DNA from: Rhodobacteraceae bacterium HTCC2083
Lineage (GTDB): Bacteria > Pseudomonadota > Alphaproteobacteria > Rhodobacterales > Rhodobacteraceae
Direction: 5' to 3'
Assembly (NCBI GenBank): GCA_000156115.1
Contig: DS995276.1
Span: 1,632,679 to 1,696,678 of the forward strand
Length of the DNA stretch: 64,000 nt
Position numbers and translations under genes: made by a program. The notes under the pieces are model-generated. The model had not been told where the DNA came from and searched no databases. It worked only from the letters and a program-made list of their open reading frames with translations. Shown here piece by piece: positions 46,401-54,309 of this stretch. How positions within the stretch are numbered: position 1 is the first letter of the stretch; each line of letters begins with the position of its first letter.

Positions 46401-47912
46401 GCGTTCCCCGCGTTCAAGAAGCCGGAAGGAATAGATAATGCGTTCCAGCTAGACCTTGGCTCGCTTGATGAGGAAGAACTGGAGGGCATTCTCGACTTTG
46501 CTTTCCTGCGCTATTTTGAGGATTCTGGCCTGTTTGGAACCGTTGCCGATTGCACAGCGCGCGTAGAGAGTTTGAAGCGCATAGGCGTGAATGAAATCGC
46601 TTGTCTCATCGATTATGGCATCGGCATTGATCAAGTGCTGGACGGTTTGAAGCCACTCGCAGAGATCGTCAAACAGTCCAACACCGCGCAAAGCATTGCA
46701 GAGGATGATTTCTCCATCGCGGCGCAACTGGTTCGCCACAATGTGAGTCATCTGCAATGCACACCATCGATGGCGCAGATGATGTGTTTGAACGATGAAA
46801 CAAAGGACGCTTTGGCGGGATTGTCTCATATTATGATTGGGGGGGAGGCTTTGCCAGGGGCTCTCGTCGCGGATCTGCGTGGGGCAAGTGATGCCAAACT
46901 CACCAACATGTACGGTCCCACGGAAACGACAATCTGGTCGTCCACTCGTGTGGCTGAGGGGGTGGGCACCGTGCCGCTTGGCACGCCCATCGCGAACACG
47001 CAATTCTATGTTTTGGATGATGCTGCTGACATTTGCCCGATTGGGGCGGAGGGCGAATTGTGCATCGCGGGCGCTGGTGTGACGCGCGGATACTGGCAAC
47101 GCGATGACCTCACGACAGAGCGCTTTGTACTAAGTCCAAAAGGGGACCGCATGTACCGCACGGGCGATCTTGTACGCTACCGTGCGGATGGCGAGTTAGA
47201 GTTTTTAGGCCGTGTCGACAACCAAATCAAACTGCGTGGTTACCGGATCGAACTTGGCGAGATTGAAAGTGCGCTTCAAGGCCAAGCTGGTGTGACCCAA
47301 GCCGTTGTTATCGCGCGCGAGGATACGCCGGGGGATGTACGTCTTGTGGGTTATTTGACGGGGCGCGGCCTATCCGTAGATGGTTTGCGCGCGGCTTTGA
47401 AAGCGAAGCTGCCGACACATATGGTGCCTTCGGCGCTTATTGAATTGGACGCATTGCCGTTGACGCCAAATAAGAAAGTGGATCGCAATGCGCTGCCTGT
47501 GCCTGCTCTTGTGAAAAATCCGGAATCTGTCGTTGCGACAACTCCTGCAAGTGGTGGCGATACCAAAGATATGAGCGCGAAGATTGCCTCGATCTGGAGC
47601 ACGATCCTTGGGGTTCAAAACATTGGACCCAACGACAATTTCTTTGATATTGGCGGGCATTCTTTGTTGGCTGTGCAAGCGCATCGCGAAATTCGCAGCC
47701 AGCTTGGTGCGAAAGTATCGATTACGGATATCTTCCGCTTTCCGGTTTTGTCGGCCTTGGCAGAGCGTGTTGCTGGAAGTGGCGGGCAAAGCGTAACAGC
47801 CGTGAAAAAATTGACACCTCAAGTCGAAGTGCCTGCATCCACCCGTGCAGAAGGTCGCGTGGACGCGATGAACAAACGCCGTGCTATGCGTGCAGCGCGC
47901 TTGCGAAAATGA
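43422..47912 (+). CDS. NRPS-like protein: formyltransferase - half C - A with inserted luciferase-like monooxygenase - PCP
   Basis: 1496 residues. Residues 1-290 form a methionyl-tRNA-formyltransferase-like domain with Asn91, His93 and Asp129, the spacing of the ArnA triad. About 295-475 resembles only the second half of a condensation domain, without HHxxxDG. The adenylation domain begins near 480 (YLIFTSGSTGRPKGV). It is interrupted after motif A4 by a MupA/Atu3671-type luciferase-like FMN monooxygenase (about 729-1085), then resumes with MYGPTETTIW, YRTGDLVRY and NKKVDRNAL. The pocket residues read D-I-L-Q-M-G-M-I-W-K, near the glycine code DILQLGLIWK. The PCP Ser is near residue 1414 (DIGGHSLLAV). 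There is no TE, so the product probably passes to the PKS. It overlaps the PPTase gene by four bases. Confidence 0.92.
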   Translation: MTSELSAILIGSESLTIEAGRQMRARGYAVRVVVTHSADVRAWAASEGLDVLNFAPDIAARLEPVDWIFSVANLEIISSDVLALASKGAVNFHDGPLPKYAGLNAPVWALLNGEETHGVSWHLIEGGVDEGRILTQQMFDIRASDTAFSLNAKCFDAGVQSFPRVFDAIEGDALGATAQELSERSYFGLSARPKDHGFVDPTQSRDKAMRLVNAMDHGPYWNPLCTAKLLVNDTVLQLGSCELDTRSGAQSGEVLAIGADNITIGFADGAVRFSNVTGALKAVKIGDIASANERSDELASGLRKAAKADAFWRRRLRDMTPCALPLLQKYDATGIAFVSIETKHVALLPDALLVLATQMSGAKSDVALGLDAGAPYLCNWAPLRNIAELETLTAKGSFASDLLVRDPDLRSTIQPPLGLSVDAPIDGCAATLVGAELHYDASLLSQSAANLLANRLAHIAGHLDDGTAVDDIPRLPKSEVEILDVWNQTKTLFALTCLPQLIEQQVAKTPDHTALIVEDQSLTYSALNEAANKAAHVLRDMGVGADTLVGLYTTRSLEMLIGALAIMKAGGAYVPLDPAYPEGRIKGYLEDSAVSVIVTQEAIAKSLPENSAQLLALDTDPRLQGASAENLTPVAEPDNLAYLIFTSGSTGRPKGVMVEHRNVSNFFAGMDARLQHDPAGTWLAVTSLNFDISVLELFYTLARGFKLVVTSDESRAVMSNGPVTHSNAEMDFSIYYWGNDDGAGENKYELLLEGAKFADQNGFCAVWTPERHFHAFGGPYPNPSVTGAAVAAVTKNIGVRSGSCVAPLHHPARIAEEWAVIDNLTNGRAGLAMASGWQPDDFVLRPENTPPENKPALLYTIETVRKLWRGEAVEFPKADGTMHAVVTQPRPVSKEVPIWVTTAGNPETWKEAGRIGANVLTHLLGQSIDEVAQKITLYHDALRESGHDPAAFKVTLMLHTFVAETREIAREIAREPMKDYLRSAAGLIKQYAWAFPAFKKPEGIDNAFQLDLGSLDEEELEGILDFAFLRYFEDSGLFGTVADCTARVESLKRIGVNEIACLIDYGIGIDQVLDGLKPLAEIVKQSNTAQSIAEDDFSIAAQLVRHNVSHLQCTPSMAQMMCLNDETKDALAGLSHIMIGGEALPGALVADLRGASDAKLTNMYGPTETTIWSSTRVAEGVGTVPLGTPIANTQFYVLDDAADICPIGAEGELCIAGAGVTRGYWQRDDLTTERFVLSPKGDRMYRTGDLVRYRADGELEFLGRVDNQIKLRGYRIELGEIESALQGQAGVTQAVVIAREDTPGDVRLVGYLTGRGLSVDGLRAALKAKLPTHMVPSALIELDALPLTPNKKVDRNALPVPALVKNPESVVATTPASGGDTKDMSAKIASIWSTILGVQNIGPNDNFFDIGGHSLLAVQAHREIRSQLGAKVSITDIFRFPVLSALAERVAGSGGQSVTAVKKLTPQVEVPASTRAEGRVDAMNKRRAMRAARLRK

Positions 47913-48538
47913 GTGTTGAGGCTGCTTTGAAAGATTGGCTCCCACGTGGGGTGCATGTCGCGATCTCTGATCCGCGCAAGCATTATCCGCTGTTAGGTAG
48001 TGAAGCGGACGCGGTCGCGACGGCCATCGAAAAACGTGCGAAAGAATTCAGCGCTGGTCGTGATGCAGCTCGGCGTGCCTTGGGTGGGCTCGGGTATGGG
48101 TCGCTTGAAATTCCCGTGGGAGATAAACGCGAACCGATTTGGCCGAAGGGTGTTTGCGGATCAATCACACATAGCAAATCTTTGTGTATCGCGGTTGTAG
48201 CGCAGCAAAGCGCATTCGCGTCGATCGGGATTGATGCGGAAGCTGACGTTCCCTTGAAAGACGAATTGCGCAAGGCCATCTTGAACGACAGCGAACGGGA
48301 TCTGAGCGCAGCGGAAGCCATCGCAGTGTTCAGTATGAAAGAGGCGTTGTTCAAAACTTTGTACCCGCTGACGCAGGTTTGGTTTGGATTTCAAAGTGCC
48401 GTGCAGACTAGCAAAGGGGTTTTGAAATTGTGCAAAGATGTTGGGCAATTTTCAGATGGTACGACGTTTAAAGTGCCAGTGCTTCATATGGATAACCACG
48501 TTATTTCATTCTGTGCGATGCGAGGGGGTATGGCATGA
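47909..48538 (+). CDS. Sfp/EntD-type 4'-phosphopantetheinyl transferase
   Basis: Attaches the phosphopantetheine arm of CoA to the Ser of carrier domains, here most likely the PKS ACP and NRPS PCP. The 209-residue length and motifs fit the EntD type: GSITHSKSLCIAVV, the Mg site IGIDAEAD, and FSMKEALFKTLYP with the catalytic Lys-Glu. It overlaps both the NRPS gene and the next gene by four bases (ATGA), so a dedicated activating enzyme is encoded within the operon. Confidence 0.93.
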   Translation: MSVEAALKDWLPRGVHVAISDPRKHYPLLGSEADAVATAIEKRAKEFSAGRDAARRALGGLGYGSLEIPVGDKREPIWPKGVCGSITHSKSLCIAVVAQQSAFASIGIDAEADVPLKDELRKAILNDSERDLSAAEAIAVFSMKEALFKTLYPLTQVWFGFQSAVQTSKGVLKLCKDVGQFSDGTTFKVPVLHMDNHVISFCAMRGGMA

Positions 48539-49533
48539 TCCGGCGGGTTTTTGCAAAATTTCGCCACGCTATCTGTGCGCGCCGGTTCTTCGGATCTGGT
48601 GTGCTTTTACTTTTGCTGTCTGCATGTGGATTGGCGCGCTGCACGCCCGATCCCTTACCCCGTGCCGAGTTCGACGCGCTTTATGAAGCACCGCTAAGTG
48701 CGCCGAGTAAAGGGCTGCGGGTATTTCATTTGGGACATTCCTTGGTCAATCGCAACATGCCCGATATGCTGCGCCAGTTTGCGGAAGCAAAGGGGTTGGA
48801 TCATCGTTTTGAGAGCCAGATTGGCTGGGGCACGCCGCTGAAATCCCATTGGGAGCCAAGCGAAGAGATCTTCGGTTTTGAAAAAGAAAACGCGCATCCG
48901 CGATATCGTGATGTGTCAGAGGCGCTGACGAGCGGGAACTATGATGCTCTACTCCTGACCGAGATGGTCGAGATCCGTGATGCGATTGAGTATTTCGACA
49001 GCGCCGACTATCTGCATAAATTTGCTAGCCTCGCGCGGGAGGGCAACGCATCTACGCGCGTCTATCTCTATGAGACCTGGCACAATGTGAATGATCCTGA
49101 AGGTTGGCGAACGCGACTTGAAAAAGATCGCAGACGCTATTGGGAAGACGGCATTTTGCGGCCCGCTCTGGCTTACGACGAACCACCACTGCCAATCTAT
49201 GTTATTCCTGTGGGGCAGGTTTTTGCAGAAGTTGCACGCCAGATAGAGGCTGGCACATTGGAGGGCTTGGAAGCGGCCGAAGAGTTGTTCGCGCGTGATG
49301 AGAAAGGTGCACTTGATCCAATCCATGTGGATCATTTGGGCAACTATATTGCGGCCCTCACTCATTTCGCAGTGCTCTATCATATCAGTCCAGAGGGGCT
49401 TGGAGCTGAGGTTAACCTGTATGACGAAAACGTAACGTTTTCAGTTACTAAAGAGACACTGAAAGAGAAACTTCAGCAAGTTGTCTGGGATGTGGTTAAA
49501 GCAGATCCCCTAACAGGGATCGCGAAGCAATGA
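48535..49533 (+). CDS. SGNH-hydrolase-like lipoprotein
   Basis: 332 residues. The signal peptide ends in the lipobox LLSAC, giving Cys31 as the lipidated residue. The SGNH-type features are GHSL (67-70) in the block I position and D261-P-I-H264 in block V. The VYLYETW and IYVIPVGQVFAEVA segments parallel VYLYEGW and SLIPVSRVLSS in the secreted protein at 29346, so the two share a domain family. A role in removing or transferring an acyl group of the glycan at the envelope is plausible. Coupled to the PPTase gene (ATGA), so it belongs to the assembly-line operon. Confidence 0.8.
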   Translation: MIRRVFAKFRHAICARRFFGSGVLLLLLSACGLARCTPDPLPRAEFDALYEAPLSAPSKGLRVFHLGHSLVNRNMPDMLRQFAEAKGLDHRFESQIGWGTPLKSHWEPSEEIFGFEKENAHPRYRDVSEALTSGNYDALLLTEMVEIRDAIEYFDSADYLHKFASLAREGNASTRVYLYETWHNVNDPEGWRTRLEKDRRRYWEDGILRPALAYDEPPLPIYVIPVGQVFAEVARQIEAGTLEGLEAAEELFARDEKGALDPIHVDHLGNYIAALTHFAVLYHISPEGLGAEVNLYDENVTFSVTKETLKEKLQQVVWDVVKADPLTGIAKQ

Positions 49534-49809
49534 CGAAACAATTGGATTTATTGTTTCTGAGGAATTGAGACAAAACCGTGGCAAATTTCGCGTTTTTGAG
49601 GTATCTTCACGAAAGACGTCTCGGCTGCCACCGATTCCGTGGGGGACTTTTCTGGCGGACCTTTTGATGAGGTTTGCTGCATTAGCGGGGCGAAAGCCTC
49701 GTGCGCGATGACGTAATATAGGCAGCAATTTTGTGTGGCTCAGGGCTATTGTATTGGCTTTGGCGTGTAATAAGTGGTGAAGGCCAGTGTTTGGCTGGGG
49801 AGAGTTGTT

Positions 49810-51129
49810 GTGGATCAGGTTAGAACCATAGGGGAATTTATCGGCGTTATTCGGCGTCGTTTTTTCTTGATGGCGTTCATCGTTGCGCTTGGGACACTGG
49901 GCGCGATTTACTATGCGTTGAACCAGCCGAGCCTTTATGAGACCCACGCCGCTTTGCAAATTGAAAGTGCGGCTGTAGCGAGCCAAGGTACCGGCGCTGC
50001 GGTCACTACCAACGGTGCGGCTCATCGTCTAACATTGATAGAACAACGCTTGATGGCGCGTGACAGCTTGGTGCGCGTGGTCGATAAATTGCAGCTGTTC
50101 TCGGACGGTCCGCCCATTCCCTTGAACGAAAAAGTAAATGCGCTGCGTGCCAGTGTTCAGATTGCGCAGATCAAAGATGGTGCGCAGGCGTGGCAGCCCA
50201 ATATCACGCCCTCTGGTCTGTTGATCTCGGTCACCTTCGGCGATCCTATTTTGGCCGCGAGCATCGCGAATGAATTTCTGGGATCCGTGCTTGAAGAAAA
50301 CCGCAAACGTAAGGTGGAGCGCAGCGAAGGCGCGCTTGCTTTCTTCTCGAGTGAGGAAGAGCGTTTGGGTAAAGAAATCTTGCTGATTGAAGAGGAAATC
50401 GCAGGCTTCAAAAGCGTGAATTCTGATGCACTGCTCGGCGGTATTGCGTCCCAACGTGATCAACTTGGCACGCTTCGCGAGACCGAGCTTGAGATCGAGC
50501 GTGAGATTATCGCCGCCTCAAGCAATGCGGCACGCCAGCGCCAATCTGTGGTTGATCAACAGGTGGCGCGTCTTGAAGAGCAGAAATCACTCATCCAACA
50601 ACGGATCGATCGCATTGAAATGGTGATTTCCGCAGCCCCAGAGGTAGAGCGCGCGTTGGGTTCACTGAACCGCCGTCTGCGCCAATTACAGGATCAGTAT
50701 AGTGTAATTACGACCGGGCGTGCTGAAGCGGAGATGGGTCAATTGCTGGATACAGCGGATCAATCAGAGCGCTTTGTTGTGCTCGAGACCGCACTTGTGC
50801 CTGAGTACGCCGTTTCGCCAAGCCGTAAGAAACTGGCGATGCTAGGCTTTATCGGTAGTGGGTTTCTTGCGTGCCTTGTGGCCTTCGGTCTAGAAATGAT
50901 GAACCCTGCGATCCGCACTAGTGCACAGTTGGAACGGCAGCTTGGCATACAGCCTGTGGTGTCGATTCCCTTTGTGACGACCACTTGGGAAAAACGCCGC
51001 CGCAAGCTCGCGTGGATCGGGGGATTGCTTGCGCTGCTTTTGTCACTTCCATTATTGTTGCGCACGATTGCTGAAAAGGGATTGGGCGGTTTGATTGGTG
51101 GTTTGTTTAACCGAAGTGCAAATACCTAA
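49810..51129 (+). CDS. Wzz/GumC-type polysaccharide chain-length determinant
   Basis: Polysaccharide co-polymerase of 439 residues. An N-terminal membrane helix (FFLMAFIVALGTLGAIYYAL) follows the GEFIGVIRRR segment; then a long periplasmic coiled-coil part (about residues 130-330), a second helix (KLAMLGFIGSGFLACLVAF), and an additional C-terminal helix. The kinase domain usually fused in PCP-2a proteins is absent; a separate kinase gene lies next door on the other strand. GTG 49810, with GGGGAGAG five bases upstream, is preferred over GTG 49774. The 276 bases before it hold no gene that I can support. Confidence 0.88.
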   Translation: MDQVRTIGEFIGVIRRRFFLMAFIVALGTLGAIYYALNQPSLYETHAALQIESAAVASQGTGAAVTTNGAAHRLTLIEQRLMARDSLVRVVDKLQLFSDGPPIPLNEKVNALRASVQIAQIKDGAQAWQPNITPSGLLISVTFGDPILAASIANEFLGSVLEENRKRKVERSEGALAFFSSEEERLGKEILLIEEEIAGFKSVNSDALLGGIASQRDQLGTLRETELEIEREIIAASSNAARQRQSVVDQQVARLEEQKSLIQQRIDRIEMVISAAPEVERALGSLNRRLRQLQDQYSVITTGRAEAEMGQLLDTADQSERFVVLETALVPEYAVSPSRKKLAMLGFIGSGFLACLVAFGLEMMNPAIRTSAQLERQLGIQPVVSIPFVTTTWEKRRRKLAWIGGLLALLLSLPLLLRTIAEKGLGGLIGGLFNRSANT

Positions 51130-51179
51130 GGGATCGCTGCTTTCGTGGCGATCTAATATGTGCTGGAAGCGTTAAGAAA

Positions 51180-52085
51180 TTAGTAGCTGTAGTGACTGAT
51201 CGACAGGCCTTCGGCCTTGTTCATGATCACGCCCAACAGCGGCTTATCATCGCCAAAACGACGCTTTAACTCGCGAACCTCATTGGCTTTGGTGGTGCCA
51301 CCACCGACGACCAACAAGACACCATCATAGTGCTCGCGAAAGGCCATGACGTCATCATGATACAGCGCGGCCGGCATGTCATAAATGACCACATCGGGCT
51401 CTAACTCCGCCTCCATCTGCGCGATGGCATCGGAAGTTGCATCAGAGCCGAGCATTTCAGACGCGTAGGGTTCGCGGACACTGTTCAACCCGAACGCCAC
51501 GTTCGAGCCGATCTTCAACATGTTCTGACCCATGCGCTTGAAGTGGCCAGAAACGGACGCTTTGCCACGTAAAAAATCACCCATCGTTCCGGGGTCATCG
51601 ACACCGAGTAAAGGCGCGACAGACGGGTTACGCAGGTCCAGATCCATCAAAACTGTCCGCAAGCGTTCTTGGCGCGACAGGCTAATTGCTAGATTTGTCG
51701 AGATAAAAGTTTTTCCGCAATCCTTGGTCGGGGAGGTGATCACAACACGGTGCCATCCTTGCTCTGCAAGACCTTGAATGAGGCGGGTGCGCAAAACGTC
51801 AAACGCCACATGTGCAGGATTATGTCGGCTTGCACTGATGATGCGGTTCTGTTCAAGATGTGCCTCGTTCACAGGGATTGTGGCCATGCGATCCCATGTG
51901 TCGGGGGCCGGTTCCGTCACCGGCTTTGACTTCATAGGCGAAATCAGCCGCCTGCGCATTTCCGCAGCTTCAGTTTCTGACAAGCGCATACCACCGCCAG
52001 AAAATCTTCGGCGGCGGCTTTTGTTCGAGTCTTGCGGGTTGGAATTGCTTTTGTTCATAACCTGCATTCGTCCTTGGTCGCCCAT
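51180..52085 (-). CDS. CpsD/CapB-type tyrosine autokinase
   Basis: Cytoplasmic BY-kinase of up to 301 residues that partners Wzz proteins to control polymerisation and export. The Walker A region reads SPTKDCGKTF (usual form PGEGKS/T), Walker A' is VLMDLDLRNPS, and Walker B is VVIYDMPA. The C-terminus HYSY carries two Tyr, fewer than the usual cluster. The N-terminal 90 residues are basic and low-complexity. The start is uncertain; Met at 52058 (MNKSNSNP) is an alternative. It is convergent with the Wzz gene, with a hairpin between them. Confidence 0.87.
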   Translation of the reverse strand: MGDQGRMQVMNKSNSNPQDSNKSRRRRFSGGGMRLSETEAAEMRRRLISPMKSKPVTEPAPDTWDRMATIPVNEAHLEQNRIISASRHNPAHVAFDVLRTRLIQGLAEQGWHRVVITSPTKDCGKTFISTNLAISLSRQERLRTVLMDLDLRNPSVAPLLGVDDPGTMGDFLRGKASVSGHFKRMGQNMLKIGSNVAFGLNSVREPYASEMLGSDATSDAIAQMEAELEPDVVIYDMPAALYHDDVMAFREHYDGVLLVVGGGTTKANEVRELKRRFGDDKPLLGVIMNKAEGLSISHYSY

Positions 52086-52194
52086 ATCAAACTGATACGC
52101 GCATTTGAGCTCTTACTGCCTTAGAAATTGGGCCAAATCATGTCACTGCAAGGGGCAGGACATGAAAATGTCGCAACTTCTTGTGATGCCACGT

Positions 52195-54300
52195 TTAATA
52201 ACCAAGCAAATTTGCGTCTATTATGCCTTTGCGGATGAATTCTGCGCTATCTGCCTCTGGTGTCCAATCTAGGGCCGCCTTACTTTTCGCGTTGTCAAAC
52301 GGGCTGAAATGGGCGCGCGATTTCCAATCCATCAAGGACGGCCTGAGCACCCCGTGACGCCGCAGCGCGTGTTTTTTTAACACGTATTTCACCGCGTCAA
52401 CGGCCCAGAACAGTGTTGGATTACCGCCATTGACCTTCACGCGCGCGCCAAGGGCTTCGAAAATCGCATCGAAATACTCACGGGCCGTAAATTGAATGTC
52501 ACCGACAAGATTGAACGACTGGCCAATCGCTTCGGGGGCGTTTGCCATGCGCAGCAATCCTTCGCACACGTCGTCATTCAGAACAAAAGGCAGCTTGTTA
52601 TTACCAGCACTCCAAAGCCGCACAGCCCCTGCGCCATGCCAACGCCCGATGCCCCAATGTTGAAGCGGACCGCCCGGTCCAATGACAATACCGGGGCGCG
52701 CGATGGTCAAAGGCAGGCCACGTTCGCGGTGCATTTGCATCAATTGGTGCTCGCATTCTGCCTTGGAGCGCGCATAAAGATTGCGATCGCTCATATCGTT
52801 CCCGAATTCTGAATTCTCGGTGATCGTGACTGCTTCATCCGACATGTCGTAGGAGGCGATGGTGCCCGTGTAGACCAAACGCGCGACACCAGCATCCAGT
52901 GCAGCCTCGGCGATGTTGACGGCAACGCCCACATCATTTTGCAGGCAAAGTTCCCATGTAGTATCCATAGATTTTGCGAGATTGTAGACGGTTTTGATCC
53001 CCGCCATCGAGGCAATCAACGCGGCCTTATCCTTCAGATCGACGCTCACAGTTTCAACATGATCGACCAGGTCCGGAAACGGCCCGCGTGTGCCGCGCGA
53101 AACAACGCGCACGTCATTACCCTTGGCAACCAATGTTCGCGTCAGATGCGCGCCAATGAAGCCTGTGCCGCCGATCACCATCACGTCGGGTTTGGGTTGG
53201 CGTGTTTGCGCTGGATGTTCATGCGTTTCAGCGCCGTCATTTGGCAAACGATCGATCACAGCCTGCAAGCCATCCATGACCATCACACCGCTGGAAGCGG
53301 AATAGCGCGGATCAATCTCGGCCTTGTCTTTTAAGGCCTGATAAAAGGCACCAGTGACACCCAGAAAGCTTAACCCATAAGCGGATTTGCGGTTTAGGGA
53401 CAGCGTTTGACGCACCGCATTGACCGCACCTTCTCGTAGATGCGCACCCGCTTGAGTGAGCTGATTGACCAGCGGATTGATGATCAGATCGGACGCATTT
53501 TCAGAGCGCAGGACAAGCGCGTCGGCGGCGTAATCGTACTGTGCCAACCCGTTAGAGCCGCGCAAGGTAAGAGAGCGATCATCAAGCGTTTCAACCGTGC
53601 TGAGGTTCACGGTGATATCCACATGTCCCGCACGTGCGAGGATACGCCAGCTTTGATGTCGCGTTGCACCACCGGGCAGTTGCGTGGGATGGCTCAGGTG
53701 CATATCGAGCACTTCGATTTCGCCAAAAAGATCAACTGCGAAGGCGAAAAGATGTGGCGCAAGTTCGAGCAGTAGGTTTTTAGGCTCACGCAGCATCCAC
53801 AGGCCAAATGGGCCAGAGCGGAGCGGAGCAAGCGGGAAACACCAATTGAATTCAGCAGCGCTGACTCGTCCAATGCGACCCGCGGCGCGGGCATGTTTCA
53901 GGCGCTCATAGCCGGGCAAACTTAGGAAGTTATGCCCGACGGCCAACAGGCTGCCGCTATCTTCAGATGCTTTCGCCATGTTGCGCATTTCTGTCGCGCT
54001 GACCGCAACAGGTTTCTCGACCAGAACCGCGACGCCTGCATGGAGCGCCTTTTGTGCGAGATCCGCATGCATCTGAGGGGGCGTCAAAATATGAACCGCA
54101 TCCACTGTGCCAGAGCTAAGTAAAGCGTCCACATCGGTGAAAATGGTGGCCCCACGCGGTTCCCCCAGATCGCGCGCAGCCCCTTCGTTTAGATCGCACA
54201 CAGCTACCAGTTCAACACCGTCTGTCTGCTTGATCGCATCCGCATGCCACGTCGCAATATAACCTGCGCCAATAATACCAGCGCGCAAAGGGATACTCAT
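52195..54300 (-). CDS. Fused Gfo/Idh/MocA oxidoreductase and extended SDR epimerase/dehydratase
   Basis: 701 residues holding two complete NAD-dependent enzymes. Residues 1 to about 345 are a Gfo/Idh/MocA oxidoreductase (GIIGAGYIATWHADAI, with VEKPVAVS carrying the catalytic Lys). Residues about 370-701 are an extended SDR of the sugar epimerase/dehydratase kind (VIGGTGFIGAHLTRTL, YARSK active site). A linker with HEHPAQTRQPKP joins them. The pair probably does successive oxidation/reduction steps on one sugar or sugar nucleotide. Last of a five-gene minus-strand operon (58565 to 52195). Confidence 0.9.
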   Translation of the reverse strand: MSIPLRAGIIGAGYIATWHADAIKQTDGVELVAVCDLNEGAARDLGEPRGATIFTDVDALLSSGTVDAVHILTPPQMHADLAQKALHAGVAVLVEKPVAVSATEMRNMAKASEDSGSLLAVGHNFLSLPGYERLKHARAAGRIGRVSAAEFNWCFPLAPLRSGPFGLWMLREPKNLLLELAPHLFAFAVDLFGEIEVLDMHLSHPTQLPGGATRHQSWRILARAGHVDITVNLSTVETLDDRSLTLRGSNGLAQYDYAADALVLRSENASDLIINPLVNQLTQAGAHLREGAVNAVRQTLSLNRKSAYGLSFLGVTGAFYQALKDKAEIDPRYSASSGVMVMDGLQAVIDRLPNDGAETHEHPAQTRQPKPDVMVIGGTGFIGAHLTRTLVAKGNDVRVVSRGTRGPFPDLVDHVETVSVDLKDKAALIASMAGIKTVYNLAKSMDTTWELCLQNDVGVAVNIAEAALDAGVARLVYTGTIASYDMSDEAVTITENSEFGNDMSDRNLYARSKAECEHQLMQMHRERGLPLTIARPGIVIGPGGPLQHWGIGRWHGAGAVRLWSAGNNKLPFVLNDDVCEGLLRMANAPEAIGQSFNLVGDIQFTAREYFDAIFEALGARVKVNGGNPTLFWAVDAVKYVLKKHALRRHGVLRPSLMDWKSRAHFSPFDNAKSKAALDWTPEADSAEFIRKGIIDANLLGY

Positions 54301-54309
54301 AAACTCATC

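Noticed and set aside
49504-49521. GATCCC/GGGATC hairpin near the end of the SGNH lipoprotein gene as a terminator.
   Set aside because: It lies inside the coding sequence and is followed by no T tract.
51132-51153. GATCGC/GCGATC hairpin between the Wzz and kinase genes as a bidirectional terminator.
   Set aside because: A stem with two wobble pairs and no T tract on either side; possible but not supported enough to list as a terminator.
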